Origin: Sipunculus nudus
Lineage: Eukaryota; Annelida; Sipuncula; Golfingiida; Sipunculidae
Assembly (NCBI GenBank): GCA_026874595.1
Contig: CM049313.1
Coordinates: forward strand, 11,591,508-11,655,507
Length of the DNA stretch: 64,000 bases
Direction: 5' to 3'
Positions 51,632 to 62,591 of this stretch are shown here, piece by piece (the first letter of the stretch is position 1; every line of letters starts with the position of its first letter). The translations under genes and the position numbers were made by a program. The notes under the pieces were generated by a model, which saw nothing but the letters and a program-made list of their open reading frames with translations, searched no databases and had not been told where the DNA came from.

Positions 51632-53602
51632 CGTAAACTTTACGGACACCTCTATTGTTGAGTCAGTCCAGTTATAAAATACATTCTGAGATTGGTATTC
51701 TATGTATTGCAGACTTCTTAAACCCAGATCCCTTAAACTCTGTTGCGGACTGCACATACAACTCTGATGTAGATTTCAGAAAAGTTGTGTTGGTGAAAGC
51801 AGGGATAGTTTGACCTTTTCTTTTTAACTTCAGTATCGGCAGAAGAATACCAATGTGCTTGCTGAACCTGACTGCCACTTTCTTCCTTAGTTTGGCTGCA
51901 CTGTTTTCAGCAAGACCAGGTATGATAAAGTCTCAAGAACAGGGGCATCAATATAGCGGGATGGGGATATATATCCCCCACCACACTTTTAACGGGGGGG
52001 GGGGGGGGAGGTCAATATAATAACACCCCCCCCCCCTTTGATATTCAGATAATAATTTTAATATATTGGAAATGCAATATATTTATTATTAGATTTAATG
52101 ACTTTTGTTCCATTTATGAGTTTACTGTGAAATACATTTATATATTATAAACCTGGTTTAGAATTAACCTATCCTGGAAACATAATACCTTATTTTTAGA
52201 AACCTTATATTTAATTGTAATATATTTGATATGTGTAATACAAACGCTAATATATGTATATATTTATATGTATATATATATATATAAATATAAAAACACA
52301 TATTCGTGTGTGTGTGTGTGCGAGTCATCCACCCACACTTGAAGATAATTTAACGCCACTGCTCGAGAAAGAAATACATCTTATATTTTACGGTTGGAGT
52401 CTAAAGGGAACATTTTTGGAGCTTTACAGCCATATAGTATATAGCTATCATTAATACCTCTCGCTTCCTCTTAAATTCTTTTTCGTTCAATCCCGATGAT
52501 GTTAAATAGGCCACAGTTACAACATGTATACCACATTCGCATATAATTGTTTATGGGAATTATACGACATTTGTTTCTTTTTAGACCTGGTAACAGTCGG
52601 CGATCCACAAGTTCTGGTGACTATATTTAGTTGTATCGCTAAGTTTGTGGGAGCGGCGTCATGGTGTGTGGTACTGGTGTACGCTCAAGAAATATTCCCA
52701 ACAAACATAAGGTAATATAGTTTCCATTTCAACATAATGAAAAAAACATAACAGCCCCCCCCCCCCCCAAAAAAAAAAAAAAAATGACCATTACCTGAAC
52801 ATAAAGCAACATGTGTGATTTATCTTGGTTGTGAGCTTGATCATTGGGAGCCATCATAAATCTGTATAATAAATTAACATTTTTTCAGGTAACCCAATCT
52901 AAACATTTAAAGCAATGCCAGAACGTCAGTGTCGTCTTCTCTCTCTTAGTTAATACCTTATGTAAACATAGATGGCTCTACTCATCACCTTAAAAAACTT
53001 GGTCGGGTATGAAGCACTTACGATCGCATTTATGCAGTTAGATAAAGGCCTATTTATAGAATCAGAACGAGCCACACTCCTCATATTATATTATAATTTG
53101 TTTTAAATGTATATTTTCAGGAGTAGCGGTGTTGGCGCTGTTGCGGGAGTCGGTTTTCTTGGACTATTTATCGCACCGCTTGCTGTAACCCTTGTGAGTA
53201 ACCGAGTTTTTATGTGTGACAGACTAAATTAACCTTTTGAAAGTTGGACTGTGAATATAACAAGAACTCTCCCAAAATGATATTATGATCGATCATTGTA
53301 CTGGTTATCATAATGCTTGTATCAAGTGAATGACATCTCCATACACACCAATATCAACATCACCATAAAAAATTCGAATAATGATAATAATAATAATGAT
53401 TATAATAATAATAATAATTATTATTATTATTATTTATATTATATGATAATAATAATGATTATAATAAAAATAATTGTGATAATAATACTACTTTTACTAA
53501 TAATAATAATTAATAAAAATAATAATTATGATAATGAATAATAATACTAAAAAATAATAAATAGAATAATAATAATAATGATACTAATTATACTACTACT
53601 AC

Positions 53603-53636
<34 letters not shown>

Positions 53637-54260
53637 TATAATAATAATAATAAAAAAAAGTCTTAAGGTCTTTGGTGGACGTAATTGTGATAGATGAAAT
53701 TAAATTTGAGATATTTTTTTAAAGATTTTCCTCAGAGTTTGTTTTCAAGAGTAAGTTTACTTTCAACAGTCTGTGTTGCAAATTTCATTATCATTAGATA
53801 TGAGGTCACATGCATAACGGGTTCTGCTCAGCAGTTGATGATAGTTTTTATTGCAGTTTCCAAAATTAGGATTCTAGCGATACTAGTCTTCTGTCCTTTT
53901 TAATGCTACTTTTTTTTTCAGTCACGTGTCGACGCATACATACCTACCGCTGCATTCGCGGGCCTCATGTTCGTCGCTATCTTTACGGCTTTACTAGGCC
54001 CGGAAACGCGCGGGCGAGTACTTCCGACTACTGTCGAAGAAGTGTTGTCATGGGGATACTCTCTCACTGAGGAGGACAAGAAGAAAGCCAGATTGTACAA
54101 ACAGAAAATGGATGACGCCAAAAAGAAAATCCTTGCGTATCGTTCAGGAAAATCCAGTAAAGAGGAGTTTCGCAAGCCATACACAGTAGGGGGCGCTGTG
54201 AATCCCGCATACGACGCCTTGGAATATGTGAACGGAAGAGACGAGAAAACCGCTCTGTAA
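39098..54260 (+). CDS. SLC22-family (organic cation/carnitine-type) transporter, 11 exons, 583 aa
   Basis: Eleven exons joined in consistent phase: 39098-39224, 42339-42553, 43124-43351, 44778-44974, 45983-46103, 50488-50591, 50862-50996, 51834-51919, 52585-52711, 53121-53193 and 53922-54260 (1752 nt with TAA). The product is a 12-helix major-facilitator transporter of the plasma membrane. Residues 1-42 hold helix 1. Residues 43-114 are the large extracellular loop with four Cys and NQS/NSS glycosylation sites. The signature [11 protein letters not shown] is at 143-153, PESVRWLL at 259-266, GRR at 378-380, [11 protein letters not shown] at 437-447 and [10 protein letters not shown] from 497. 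A Lys-rich cytoplasmic tail ends at 583. The start ACCATGG is a good initiation context. SLC22 members carry organic cations, carnitine, anions or zwitterions; which one applies here cannot be told from sequence. Length fits the family. Confidence 0.93.
40182..40455. repeat. dispersed repeat R40 with empty LTR site
   Basis: Aligns with 47328-47597 plus 49674-49695 (shared GGTTACTAGACGCAGCCAGC, GGCTGTTTACCACA.TATGA, TATCACGACTCAAGTAGGC). Here ATTGCCTACTGAGTC is continuous; in the other copy LTR 3 interrupts it at CTAC. Confidence 0.75.
40625..40990 (-). mobile_element. tRNA-derived SINE, copy 2
   Basis: Reverse-oriented copy in SLC22 intron 1. On the minus strand: TCAAAGCCGGGAGAACGTGA, GTTCGAATC, GTGAGATTTTTCACGGT, CGATTACACACCCA, and the tail GGAGGCGGTTAC. 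Confidence 0.8.
42081..42142. repeat. (TA)n microsatellite
   Basis: SLC22 intron 1, about 200 bp before exon 2. Confidence 0.95.
42339..42553 (+). CDS. SLC22 exon 2
   Basis: Extracellular loop between helices 1 and 2: Cys in [23 protein letters not shown] and GCKNGYTF, ending STIAME. Acceptor TTTCCAG, phase 0 out. Confidence 0.9.
43124..43351 (+). CDS. SLC22 exon 3
   Basis: Helices 2-3 and the MFS signature [11 protein letters not shown]. Acceptor TTTTTTTTCATAG, donor ATG|GTGAGT. Confidence 0.95.
43663..43715. repeat. (TA)n microsatellite
   Basis: SLC22 intron 3. Confidence 0.95.
44289..44530. repeat. direct duplication, about 145-bp period
   Basis: Two copies of GAACATAAACGTG(A/G)CATTAAATAGAG followed by TCATTCCTCTC or GCATTCCTCTC and ATCGGGC.TAAACC, in SLC22 intron 3. 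Confidence 0.75.
44778..44974 (+). CDS. SLC22 exon 4
   Basis: Helices 4-6: [20 protein letters not shown] and on to TMMYWW. Acceptor CCATTTAAG, phase 2 donor TG|GTGAGT. Confidence 0.93.
45101..45142. repeat. (CT)n microsatellite
   Basis: Perfect CT tract followed by about 250 bp of CT-rich degenerate sequence in SLC22 intron 4. Long Ser/Leu open frames over it are artefacts. Confidence 0.95.
45983..46103 (+). CDS. SLC22 exon 5
   Basis: [20 protein letters not shown], the start of the intracellular loop conserved in the family. The acceptor ATGATATACAG lacks a pyrimidine tract because a GAT-type repeat runs up to it. Donor AAG|GTATAC. Confidence 0.9.
46139..46208. repeat. (TA)n microsatellite
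   Basis: Begins 36 bp after the exon 5 donor. Confidence 0.95.
46505..46794. mobile_element. hAT-like MITE in SLC22 intron 5
   Basis: 290 bp, starts TAGAGCTGTACC and ends CTCAGCTCTA, flanked by near-identical 8-bp repeats ATATTAAT (46497-46504) and ATATTAGT (46795-46802). The ends share the TAGAGCTG terminus with the element at 7869, and the interior has GTATCG/CGATAC motifs. Confidence 0.65.
47598..49673 (-). mobile_element. solo LTR 3 with nested insertion
   Basis: Reverse-oriented relative of LTRs 1 and 2. The ends are TGTTACAG (complement at 49673) and GTGACA (at 47598), flanked by CTAT (47594-47597) and CTAC (49674-49677). The copy of the target repeat at 40 kb has a single CTAC, so CTAT is a mutated target duplication. 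The minus strand keeps TTATAAAAAGGGGCTGTG (TATA box) and AGAATAAATTATAG (poly(A) signal). A 1.2-kb sequence (47881-49096) interrupts it. Confidence 0.75.
47881..49096. mobile_element. nested insertion in LTR 3
   Basis: Defined by comparison with LTR 1, whose two halves are contiguous there. It starts CAAAGTTGGGTCC followed by several AATCGATTACAATTAC repeats, a pattern seen at hAT-type termini, and holds a TA tract (48788-48823). The right terminus does not clearly mirror the left, so the class is unsure. Confidence 0.5.
49764..49816. repeat. (TA)n microsatellite
   Basis: SLC22 intron 5, shortly after LTR 3. Confidence 0.95.
50125..50454 (+). repeat. 30-bp minisatellite, 11 units
   Basis: Eleven head-to-tail 30-bp units such as ATTGGTTCTTTGATTCTACC followed by CCGCACGCTG, with substitutions but no length change. 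Most start with ATTGG (complement CCAAT). Because 30 is a multiple of three, both strands stay open, giving repetitive frames that I do not regard as genes. It lies in SLC22 intron 5, just before exon 6. Confidence 0.9.
50488..50591 (+). CDS. SLC22 exon 6
   Basis: Rest of the loop and the start of helix 7 ([20 protein letters not shown]). A 30-bp minisatellite ends 33 bp before this exon. Confidence 0.88.
50862..50996 (+). CDS. SLC22 exon 7
   Basis: Helices 7-8, [20 protein letters not shown]; matches the GLSLN..LPGD region of the family. Donor TA|GTGAGT. Confidence 0.92.
51019..51245 (+). repeat. poly-A/poly-G interspersed repeat
   Basis: Starts CAGGGTCGTATCCAGGATTT, has an A-run followed by a G-run, and ends with a second G-run and ACCCCTGGACCCCCC. 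The counterpart at 3290-3455 is in the other orientation. Confidence 0.5.
51272..51625. repeat. (CT)n / (TA)n microsatellite cluster
   Basis: CT at 51272-51332 and 51390-51430, TA at 51499-51550 and 51579-51625, all in SLC22 intron 7. Confidence 0.9.
51834..51919 (+). CDS. SLC22 exon 8
   Basis: [20 protein letters not shown]: the second MFS GRR loop and helix 9. Acceptor TTAACTTCAG, donor G|GTATGA. Confidence 0.92.
52585..52711 (+). CDS. SLC22 exon 9
   Basis: Helix 10 and [11 protein letters not shown], the ELFPT.R motif of the family. Donor AG|GTAATA. Confidence 0.94.
53121..53193 (+). CDS. SLC22 exon 10
   Basis: Helix 11, [20 protein letters not shown]. Phase 0 donor CTT|GTGAGT. Confidence 0.9.
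53360..53660. repeat. (AAT)n-rich tract
   Basis: Interrupted AAT/ATT/ACT triplets over 300 bp in SLC22 intron 10. Confidence 0.9.
53922..54260 (+). CDS. SLC22 exon 11 (terminal)
   Basis: Helix 12, [16 protein letters not shown], and a charged C-terminal tail of about 70 residues ending EKTAL. The end could be a weak PDZ-binding type; that is only a possibility. Confidence 0.93.
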   Translation, partial: SRVDAYIPTAAFAGLMFVAIFTALLGPETRGRVLPTTVEEVLSWGYSLTEEDKKKARLYKQKMDDAKKKILAYRSGKSSKEEFRKPYTVGGAVNPAYDALEYVNGRDEKTAL

Positions 54261-54507
54261 TATACATTTTTTCTGACACTGCTTGTTTGGATATGTCGTA
54301 TTGACACCAATAGATCACATATATCACATATATATCAAACAACTCGAAAAAAAGTCACATTATGATGAACGGAGAATTTCAGGTGTGAGTCTGTAGTTTG
54401 TAAATGAAATCAATCGGTAGAACCCGCTGTGCTTACTCAATTTACCCGAACACAACACAAAGTGTTCATGCTTGTACAACAGGTGGACTTTGAGATCATC
54501 CGTGGTA

Positions 54508-55887
54508 TGTTACGTGCCCTATTGTAATAACGTCCCCTATTGTAATAGTTATTACATTAGGGGTTACAAATGAGCTGTTTCTCGTAACCTCTATTGTAAT
54601 AACGTGCACTGTTGTTATAATTATTACATAAGGGGTTGTATTTGCAACCCCTATTGTAAAAAAAAAAAAATCATTACATTAGGGGTTGCGGTTGCAATGG
54701 TTTTTGCACACCATCTTTTTTAAAAAAATTCGAATCCAGTGGAACAACGTATATATATCGATACCTTTGATCGTGATAATATAAATAATTTGTTTTCAGC
54801 AAAGTATATCCGTATTTTAGTGCGATATTGCAATGGTACGTTTTTATTATTTGTTTTTAAATTATACAAAATAAATTACTATAGTATTTTAAATTGTTGA
54901 TTATTTATTTATTATATTGATTTTAAACGGGGTTGTGTATAAATTGCATGTAAGTAGTACACATAATAGTGACTGACCCTTCATTCATTACAACAGGCAA
55001 CATCATTATAATTATTCATTAATGACTGTTCTATTTTGTTCTTCATTATCTAGGAATGACAATTATTAAGATATTTTTGTATGTCATCAGTTTGGACACG
55101 TGATGAAAAGTTTACGTTACATCAACATAACATAATCAAATAACTGTAAGTTCCTCAATTATTATTTATTTTATTACAACAGGCAACGTTATTACAAAAG
55201 TGTTTTGGCCCAGGTAACCCTTATCGTAATAAAGTTCGTTATTGTAATAACCATTCAATGATGTCATTTACAAAATAAAAAGCGTATTTTAATATTTCCT
55301 TTAATGAAACGGTTGTTAGGTGTGCTACTACCAATATGTCTATAAATTATAACTGTTCATATAGTATCACCCATGTACTAAAAAATATCTATAATATTTT
55401 TCTGGCTTTAATCATTAATACAATAGGCAACGTTATAACAATAGTGGTGATCAGAGTAACCCCTATTGTAATAAAGAACCCTGATGTAATAACCACTTAA
55501 TTACACGTGTCATTTACCGTATAAAACGTGTTTTAATATTTATTTAAATGTCACAATTGTATGGTTTACAAATGCTAAAATGTCTGTTAATTAAGAAATG
55601 TGTCATTCACGGTATAAAAGGTGTTTTAATAAGTGTTAAAATGCGACAATTCCTTGATTAACAAATTCTAAAATGTCAAAGTGAGAAATTTTTTTGTTCG
55701 GGCCATTTTGAATTTTTAGAAGACGACATTTAATATATTGATGTGAATGCATATCTGTAAAAAAACTGTAAAACGAATGATAAAGCAACTATATTTGAAA
55801 AAAAAGAAAAAATGTGTTAACTGTTTAATCAGTAGATACTTGCTTTCAAGTTGGTCGATGGTCTTGAAGTGGAAGAGTCAGTGTAAA

Positions 55888-55925
<38 letters not shown>

Positions 55926-56952
55926 GTGTCTGTGTCTGAATAGGTTTATTTTTCCATGTTTTCTCTTAAATCTCAAGTAATTAGACACCATAGGAGAAAT
56001 TTAGCGACGAGTCTGTCGCAGCGCCATCTATCAGAAACAACACCAGGGTATCCACAGGGTGAACTCGGTCCATGGGAACCCACACGCCGACCTCATGCCG
56101 AACTCAAGCGCAACTTTCAAATTCCAAGATGGAAAAACATGTCAGTCTCAATAACCTAACAATCTGTATGGTTATCACTCAGAATAGAGGTGTAACAGTG
56201 AAATGTATGAACACCTGTTTGTTACTACCCTATTAATGACACACAACAAAAGTTTAATACCTTGGTTATTACATTATTGGACGTTAATTACAATTTGGGC
56301 TGCCCGGTCCAACCTTTTATTGTTGTAACGTTGCCTACTGTAATAACTGATCATGATACAATTGTCCACAAATAACAAAATAGTTCTTAATTGGAATTAA
56401 GTGAAAATAAAATATAATTTCCAGAATAAAGCAATAATTGTCTTAAAATTATCCGTTCATTTTTTTAGGTATATTACTTATGATATATAACATTAATTAT
56501 AGTATAATTTATATATAACATATAATATTATATTAATAATAATATAATTGACGGGCAAAGGCGGTGATTCACTAGCCCTCTCAACAGTATTTAACAGTTA
56601 ATCACTGTAACATTAAGTAACATTTGTTGTAATCACAATGTAATTTGGCCAACGATGGTGATATTTTATAACATTATAAATTACAATTTACATGTCTATA
56701 GGCATCGATTTGTGTATGGTATCACAGTATTCACATTTTTTTACCAAATCTGGTGTGCAAAAACCATTGCAACCGCAACCCCTAATGTTATAAAATATTA
56801 TAACAACAGGGGTTGCAAATACAACCCCTATTGTAATAATTATAACAATAGTGCACGTTATTACAATAGGGGTTGTGAGAAACAGTTTTTTTGTAAGCCC
56901 TAATGTAATAATTATTACAATAGGGGACGTTATTACAATAGGGGACGCGACA
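54508..56952. mobile_element. foldback-like TIR element FB-2
   Basis: 2445-bp element starting TGTTACGTGCCCTATTGTAA; the complement of its end reads TGTCGCGTCCCCTATTGTAA. An exact 6-bp target duplication GTGGTA lies at 54502-54507 and 56953-56958. The terminal inverted repeats run about 220 bp and are themselves made of CCCCTATTGTAATAACG-type units in both orientations. The centre has further scattered AGGCAACGTTAT.ACAA segments and a TA tract (about 55890-55920). No coding frame of note. It is related in end sequence and design to FB-1 at 15177-16811. Confidence 0.8.
54870..54875 (+). promoter_or_regulatory. first AATAAA downstream of the SLC22 stop
   Basis: No canonical AATAAA or ATTAAA was seen between the stop codon and the start of FB-2. 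This one lies inside FB-2, so the gene may use a variant signal or one supplied by the element. Confidence 0.3.
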
Positions 56953-56958
56953 GTGGTA

Positions 56959-59085
56959 TTTGTGATATGCAATTGTAAGTGTGTTAAAAAAATTACGTGG
57001 TGGTTGATATCTTGAGTTTGATAGACCATGTTATTCATATCGCGCTTTCCTTAATGGCAAATCTTAATAAAAATGACAGAGGATTGCATTATGGACACAT
57101 TTATAACGGAGATGATTGATTATGTTTAAAAGCTACATAAACATTAAAACAATAACCTAAAACCAATCCGTAAATAACAAGCGGGAGAATATTTATTCAT
57201 GCATATTCCCGGCACATCGATTAACACGCAAGTGCTTTATTGTTATCTTATCTGACTGGATTGTATAATGAAGATTTCTCGCAGCCAATTAAGCTTTACA
57301 CGTGAACATGAATGACTCAGCATATACTTTTATTGTTAAAATAAATACAAGGTACATAAATAAGAATGAGAAAAAACACTCGTCTTCATTCCCGGTAGGA
57401 CATTATCCGACTGGAAGATTCATAACCTCGTAGGATCTCTTCATTTCTTGTTGTGAAGAGGGTCACCTGCGGTAACACTGAGACCACTGAGACACTCCGT
57501 TACAACTGTTTCCCCTCATTCATCCTTGCACGTTGTGTAAACGGATAGAAAATCGACATTCTGTAAACAAGTACGTTTTGCTCACATTGGCGTGAAAAAT
57601 CCAGTATCCTGAAACACGATCTGACAGACTTTTTGATACAACAAGAAAAGAAATCAAATGGGCGGTGTAGGTTTTCTGCCCGGGGATTTTATTTACAAAA
57701 GAGGTACTACAAATGTTATATACCAAACGTCTCTATGTGCCCGATGATACAAAAAAAAAATGAAACTAGCAAACAATAGATTTACACACTTTCATATTTA
57801 ATTGAAATGAGGATAACTGGATGGGATAACACCTGTTAACAGTCGGAGAATTTCCTGAATAAGGGAATATATAATATTCCAAATAAACAAAGACATAATG
57901 TACAAATACGGTTTAATAATGATTTTTAATCGTGACCCATGGGCAATGACGCTCAGCTGTACGATTTCGTGTATTTATTATGTGAATGCATTAGATAATA
58001 AAAATAAACAAACATAAATATGATACGTTGATTTAATTTATATAATAGTAAGACCAAAACAGAAAATGCGACCATTCTTCATGAACAGAAATTGTTGCCG
58101 TTTTTTTTTTCAGAACCGCCAATGTATAATTAGATCTTTCTCATCTCACTTCCGCCACCTGTGGACGAGAAACGACACTGAGGGTTTTAGTCCTCATCCT
58201 CGGCTATAAAGACCAAACGTTGTTATATCTCAAAAGGCAGATGTTAAAAACCTGACTTTTTTAATTATCTTTAACGACCGGGTTTATGTTGAAACTTTTA
58301 TTGTGTATCTATTTCGTCTGGAAAAAGGCATAACATGGCTTTCAGATTAAATCAATATCAGTGCCTTGTGGAATACCAAGCACAGTCTAAAAAGTCACCC
58401 TGGATAAAGATTTTTTATATAAAGAATATATAATTATCTTAAAATACAACTACATAAGTTAAATCATAATTAGATAACGGAGTAATGTCAATATAATAGT
58501 ATTATTGATGATTTTTATTATGTTGCATTGCAACAACATGTATCCCTTAACCTGTATTCATAAGACTGGTGATGAGGTGAGTTGCACGAAGTTATGATAT
58601 GTTCTCCATACATAACTAAAGAGAACAATAATTTTCATGTGTCTTCCATGTATTTTTCTTTCTTCAATTCACCATATAAAATTGTCTTTATTTGATAAAT
58701 ATTAGACTACTTAAATGTGTACGCCCTAGTGTGATTTGGAGATATGCATTCACTGGACAATGATAAATTCCCGATCCTAACAAAAACCTTTATTTTTACA
58801 TGTACTTAAACTATGGCAAGTAGATAGGACTCAACGTACAAATCATCCCCAGTCCTGAACTGTTATGAAACTTGATATGTCTAGGACCACTCAGGGACTG
58901 GTCAAGAGAGGTCCCGAACCAGCAATACGGCTCGTGAATTGCCGGAAACAGAGTCGAATTCGATTGGTCCGGTCCACTCTGTATGAGAACAGTTTAATAA
59001 ATTCCCGGCCTCGGTTAATTTATACTTTTACACTTTCACTGCCGCAATCCGTATACCCACATGTTAAAACGCAAGGTGTCTAAAC
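56959..59085. other. gene-free stretch
   Basis: AT-rich. Open frames at 57520-57726 and 58865-59083 match nothing I recognise. Confidence 0.45.
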
Positions 59086-59215
59086 AAAATGAACAGCCTA
59101 TGAGAAGTGGGATCGGCGTTTCTGGCCTTCTGTTATGGAAGTTACAAGGGATTAGTCAATAGACGTCTGATATCATAAGGCCAATATAGTGTCAGCTAAA
59201 GTGAGGTGCCTGAGT
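59085..59215. repeat. dispersed repeat fragment
   Basis: AACAAAATGAACAGCCTATG .. AGTCAATAGACGTCTGATAT, comparable with 17305-17395 (ACAAAATGAGCAGCC .. GCCAATAGACATCTGATAT) and, in part, with 49715-49740. Confidence 0.5.
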
Positions 59216-61159
59216 TTTTTTTTTTTTATATTTTGTTGACAGGTGCCATTAGATCAGACCCGTTTTACAGAAAACGTCGTTAAGACAACATGGCCTTTAG
59301 CGATTTTATGTGGATCCAATCTAGAGCTATCTATTTTATCTCAAGTTCTTTATGTACTATAAAGGCAATTGATTCAGATTTCGCGATGATGCCGTTTGCT
59401 CTTTGACGCGCCGTTGGGGTCATAGAGCGAACTCACGTTTCCAGTTACAGAGCGTGTAGCGACATAAAAAAAGGATTGTCGCATTGTTCGACCTCATGTA
59501 ACCCTGACACAGCAAGTCAAAGCCGCAACATATACACGATCGGTAGATTCCGCTATCACAGACCGTTCTGTTTATTCATGTGATACGTTGCAGACAGATA
59601 CTTAAATAGAAGGGTTGGCTGCTGGATCACGTGATCAGTAGTTCATTGTGTTCCACGAGCACACTCGTCACTTGCAGTAGTTCTGTATCTCCGTCGCTAT
59701 AGGCGATGCTTTATATCTAGCAATATTTTCCGGGTTTCACTAGCTATCAGGGCAAACGATTGTAATCAGGTGGTGACCAATGTGAGCATTATATTTCGAA
59801 CCCTCGACACAACGCTCCCGATGGTTTGGTGCCACATTTCGATACAACGCTCTTATCGGTCTGATTACGTACGACTTGGCGACTTTTCTCTCAGGGATGT
59901 AACAATACATCTATAATCATTGCGTTCGCACAACCAAAGACAGTGAGTGAACAATAATGAAATCTGGAATGAAAGTCCTGCTACACGTTTTAGTGTTGGG
60001 GGTAATCCTAAAAGGCGTTATTCCGCTTTTACTTTTACCGATACACACCTGTTCCCACATAAAAGATAAATTCTCGCCTGGCCGCAGTCCTCCATGTCGC
60101 ATTACCGCGCCCTTATCGAATCCATGACAGGTTAATTTCTCCCAGTTGGGGTTGCCTAATTATATACACACTAAAACCCGGATGTCACAGGTCGCACGTC
60201 GAAATTATGGATATACCGTTAGTAATTGATTTATTCCTGTTATTGCAGTCATTGCATTAACAGTTATTTTATACCTTCTGTAAACCCTGGTCCATACTTA
60301 AGAACAGATAGGAATTAATATACATAATGTTACAAGCAGTATTGTTTAACAGGGGAAAGTGACCTGATGACCCATATTAGATATTAATGCAGCAAAGCAT
60401 TATTATTTAGTCTACATAAATGCTTGGAAACATTATAATGGCAGAATACATCATTATATTATTATAATATATATTACGTTTTCGTTAAAATCGAACCCGA
60501 TAATCGAATAAATGAAAAATTTGATAATCAGATCGAATCGGAGACCCCTTGGCAATATATTCGCCAACTATCTTTCATATATCAATGTTAGCGTACTTGT
60601 TATCAACGCGAGACAGCTTATCTAACTGCCACAATGTTTTTTTACAACAGACTTATTTTTACCACTTATTCATATTAGTATATCTTAGCTAACTGTGCAT
60701 TTTTCAACGTTCGTTCGGGCGTTGTAAACATCAAATTAACTACATTTTAGCTCGATTTTTCTACTTGTGTTTCTTGGTAGTTAGGCCAATTTGTTATTGC
60801 CTCCATCAAATTTCTGGTTGCATGAAGATATTTCTGTCTCGTTAAGACAATGAGTCCGTCTGTGGAGGATGAAAAAGTTAGAGACGGATCAAGCTGAATC
60901 AATCAGATTCTACAGCACCGAATGCTCCCTACGCTAGTTCAGAACGTCATGCAATATGCTGGTCAAAATGTACTATAGAAGGTAAGCTAAAAAGGATGGA
61001 GTTCAGATCTGGGGAAGTGTGTAAATTGAATTGGACTTGAAGGAAAAGTTGCATGCATTGGTATTGATTGATCGAAATGATACCGTTTTCTGGCACAGGG
61101 CAAAGGTCAGACCAACTAGAGCGGTTGTCCTTGTTTAAGACCAACGGGAATGGGTGTCG
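59216..61159. other. gene-free stretch
   Basis: No exon or recognisable repeat. AATCGAACCCGATAATCGAA-type sequence near 60490-60540 may be old element debris. Confidence 0.4.
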
Positions 61160-61160
61160 C

Positions 61161-61248
<88 letters not shown>
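61160..61248. repeat. (TA)n microsatellite
   Basis: About 90 bp with a single TG interruption. Confidence 0.95.
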
Positions 61249-61252
<4 letters not shown>

Positions 61253-62246
61253 ACGATTATACGCATGTCCAAATTGTTTCAACAATTCTCATCTCTTTTA
61301 ATGTTCTCACATGTTGTATGTGTTTGCGTGCGTCTGTGTGCGTGTTTATGGCTTGCCATGCCATTCGGTCAGACGCTTTTTAACACAAGGCGAGCAAAAC
61401 CCGACCAAAACGACTGGAAAACGCTGACATGTGAGGGCCGCTTTATGTTTTAAAATATGTATTTCAGTTCAATAAACACAACAGTAGGACTTACCTGAAG
61501 CAAGTTATTGCTAATGATAGAAACAGCTGATTCCTGTCCGAAATCTTTCATGTTGGAACAAACTTAACACATATTGTAAATAACATTAATGCGCCGCAGT
61601 GATATTGACTAATGTTCAAAGTTAATGTCAAAACTGTCGGAGTGGTTTCTTCAGTTTTGTGTTTAATGTGTTTTCAGTGATTCCTAATTACTTGTGATGG
61701 AAGGGTACTGACCGCCTTGTGACCACAACCAGTGTACATCGTTAAGGCACACACGACGGTCGAGTTACGTTTTGCATAATGAATGAATAAAAATTGCTCC
61801 AGTTGTAATTGCTTCTCCTAAATTCATAAATGGTCTAAAATAAAGAGTGATCTAAGGATCAACCTTCTTCAGAATATGCTCAAGCGATTGCTTTAAATAT
61901 TATCATCGCCTGTGAGTAAATCAATAACAATCGTTTAGTTCTTTAGCTGGGCGCGTTATGTCATAATTTCTTTGCAACTAATGTCCAAATGGTTTTTAAG
62001 GGGGTTACTCCGATACCTGACGTCCATTACCTAAAGAGACTCCCTTGAACCTTTCATGAAAAAAAAGCAAGATGACGCCGATCCTACGGTACACAAGCTG
62101 AACGTTTTTTTTATATGCATGTGAGGACGCCAAAACAATCCAAATACATGACCAAAGATATCTGGCGCAAGTATGACTTAAAAAAAGGGCTTCCGCCTTC
62201 CATATGTATGAAAATCCCATGTTCAATTACATGTTTTTCTGTTTGT
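61249..62246. other. gene-free stretch
   Basis: No gene or repeat recognised. Confidence 0.4.
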
Positions 62247-62310
62247 CAACAAGGGTGCATGCGCATGCACCGTGTTAACTTACACGGTGCATGCGCATGC
62301 GCCCTTGTTG
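62247..62310. repeat. 29-nt inverted repeat with 6-nt loop
   Basis: The left arm (62247-62275, CAACAAGGGTGCATGCGCAT..) and right arm (62282-62310) are complementary except for one position (T against C). Inside each arm TGCATGCGCATGC is itself nearly self-complementary and alternates purine and pyrimidine. Confidence 0.9.
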
Positions 62311-62591
62311 TATGATCATACATCCGTCACATTGTAAGAGCTTTTCTTAGCATTACATACCTAGAGTTTATTAATATTTACAAAGAATAAGAGGGAAATA
62401 TCATATATTCTATAGATAAGGCAGATGTATAGCTCGCTTTAATAATGTGTGGGAGCATTTTACCACGCCACCTCACTACAGGACCTTTATGAACTGAATC
62501 GATCATAATGAAAGAAGTTATGACTTAAACGTTTGTATTGAAATCCATATTCACCGTGATCGAGGTAGGTAGCGGTAAGTCCGTGACACTT

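Noticed and set aside
51163-51757. Long low-complexity frames
   Set aside because: They derive from CT and TA microsatellites in SLC22 intron 7.
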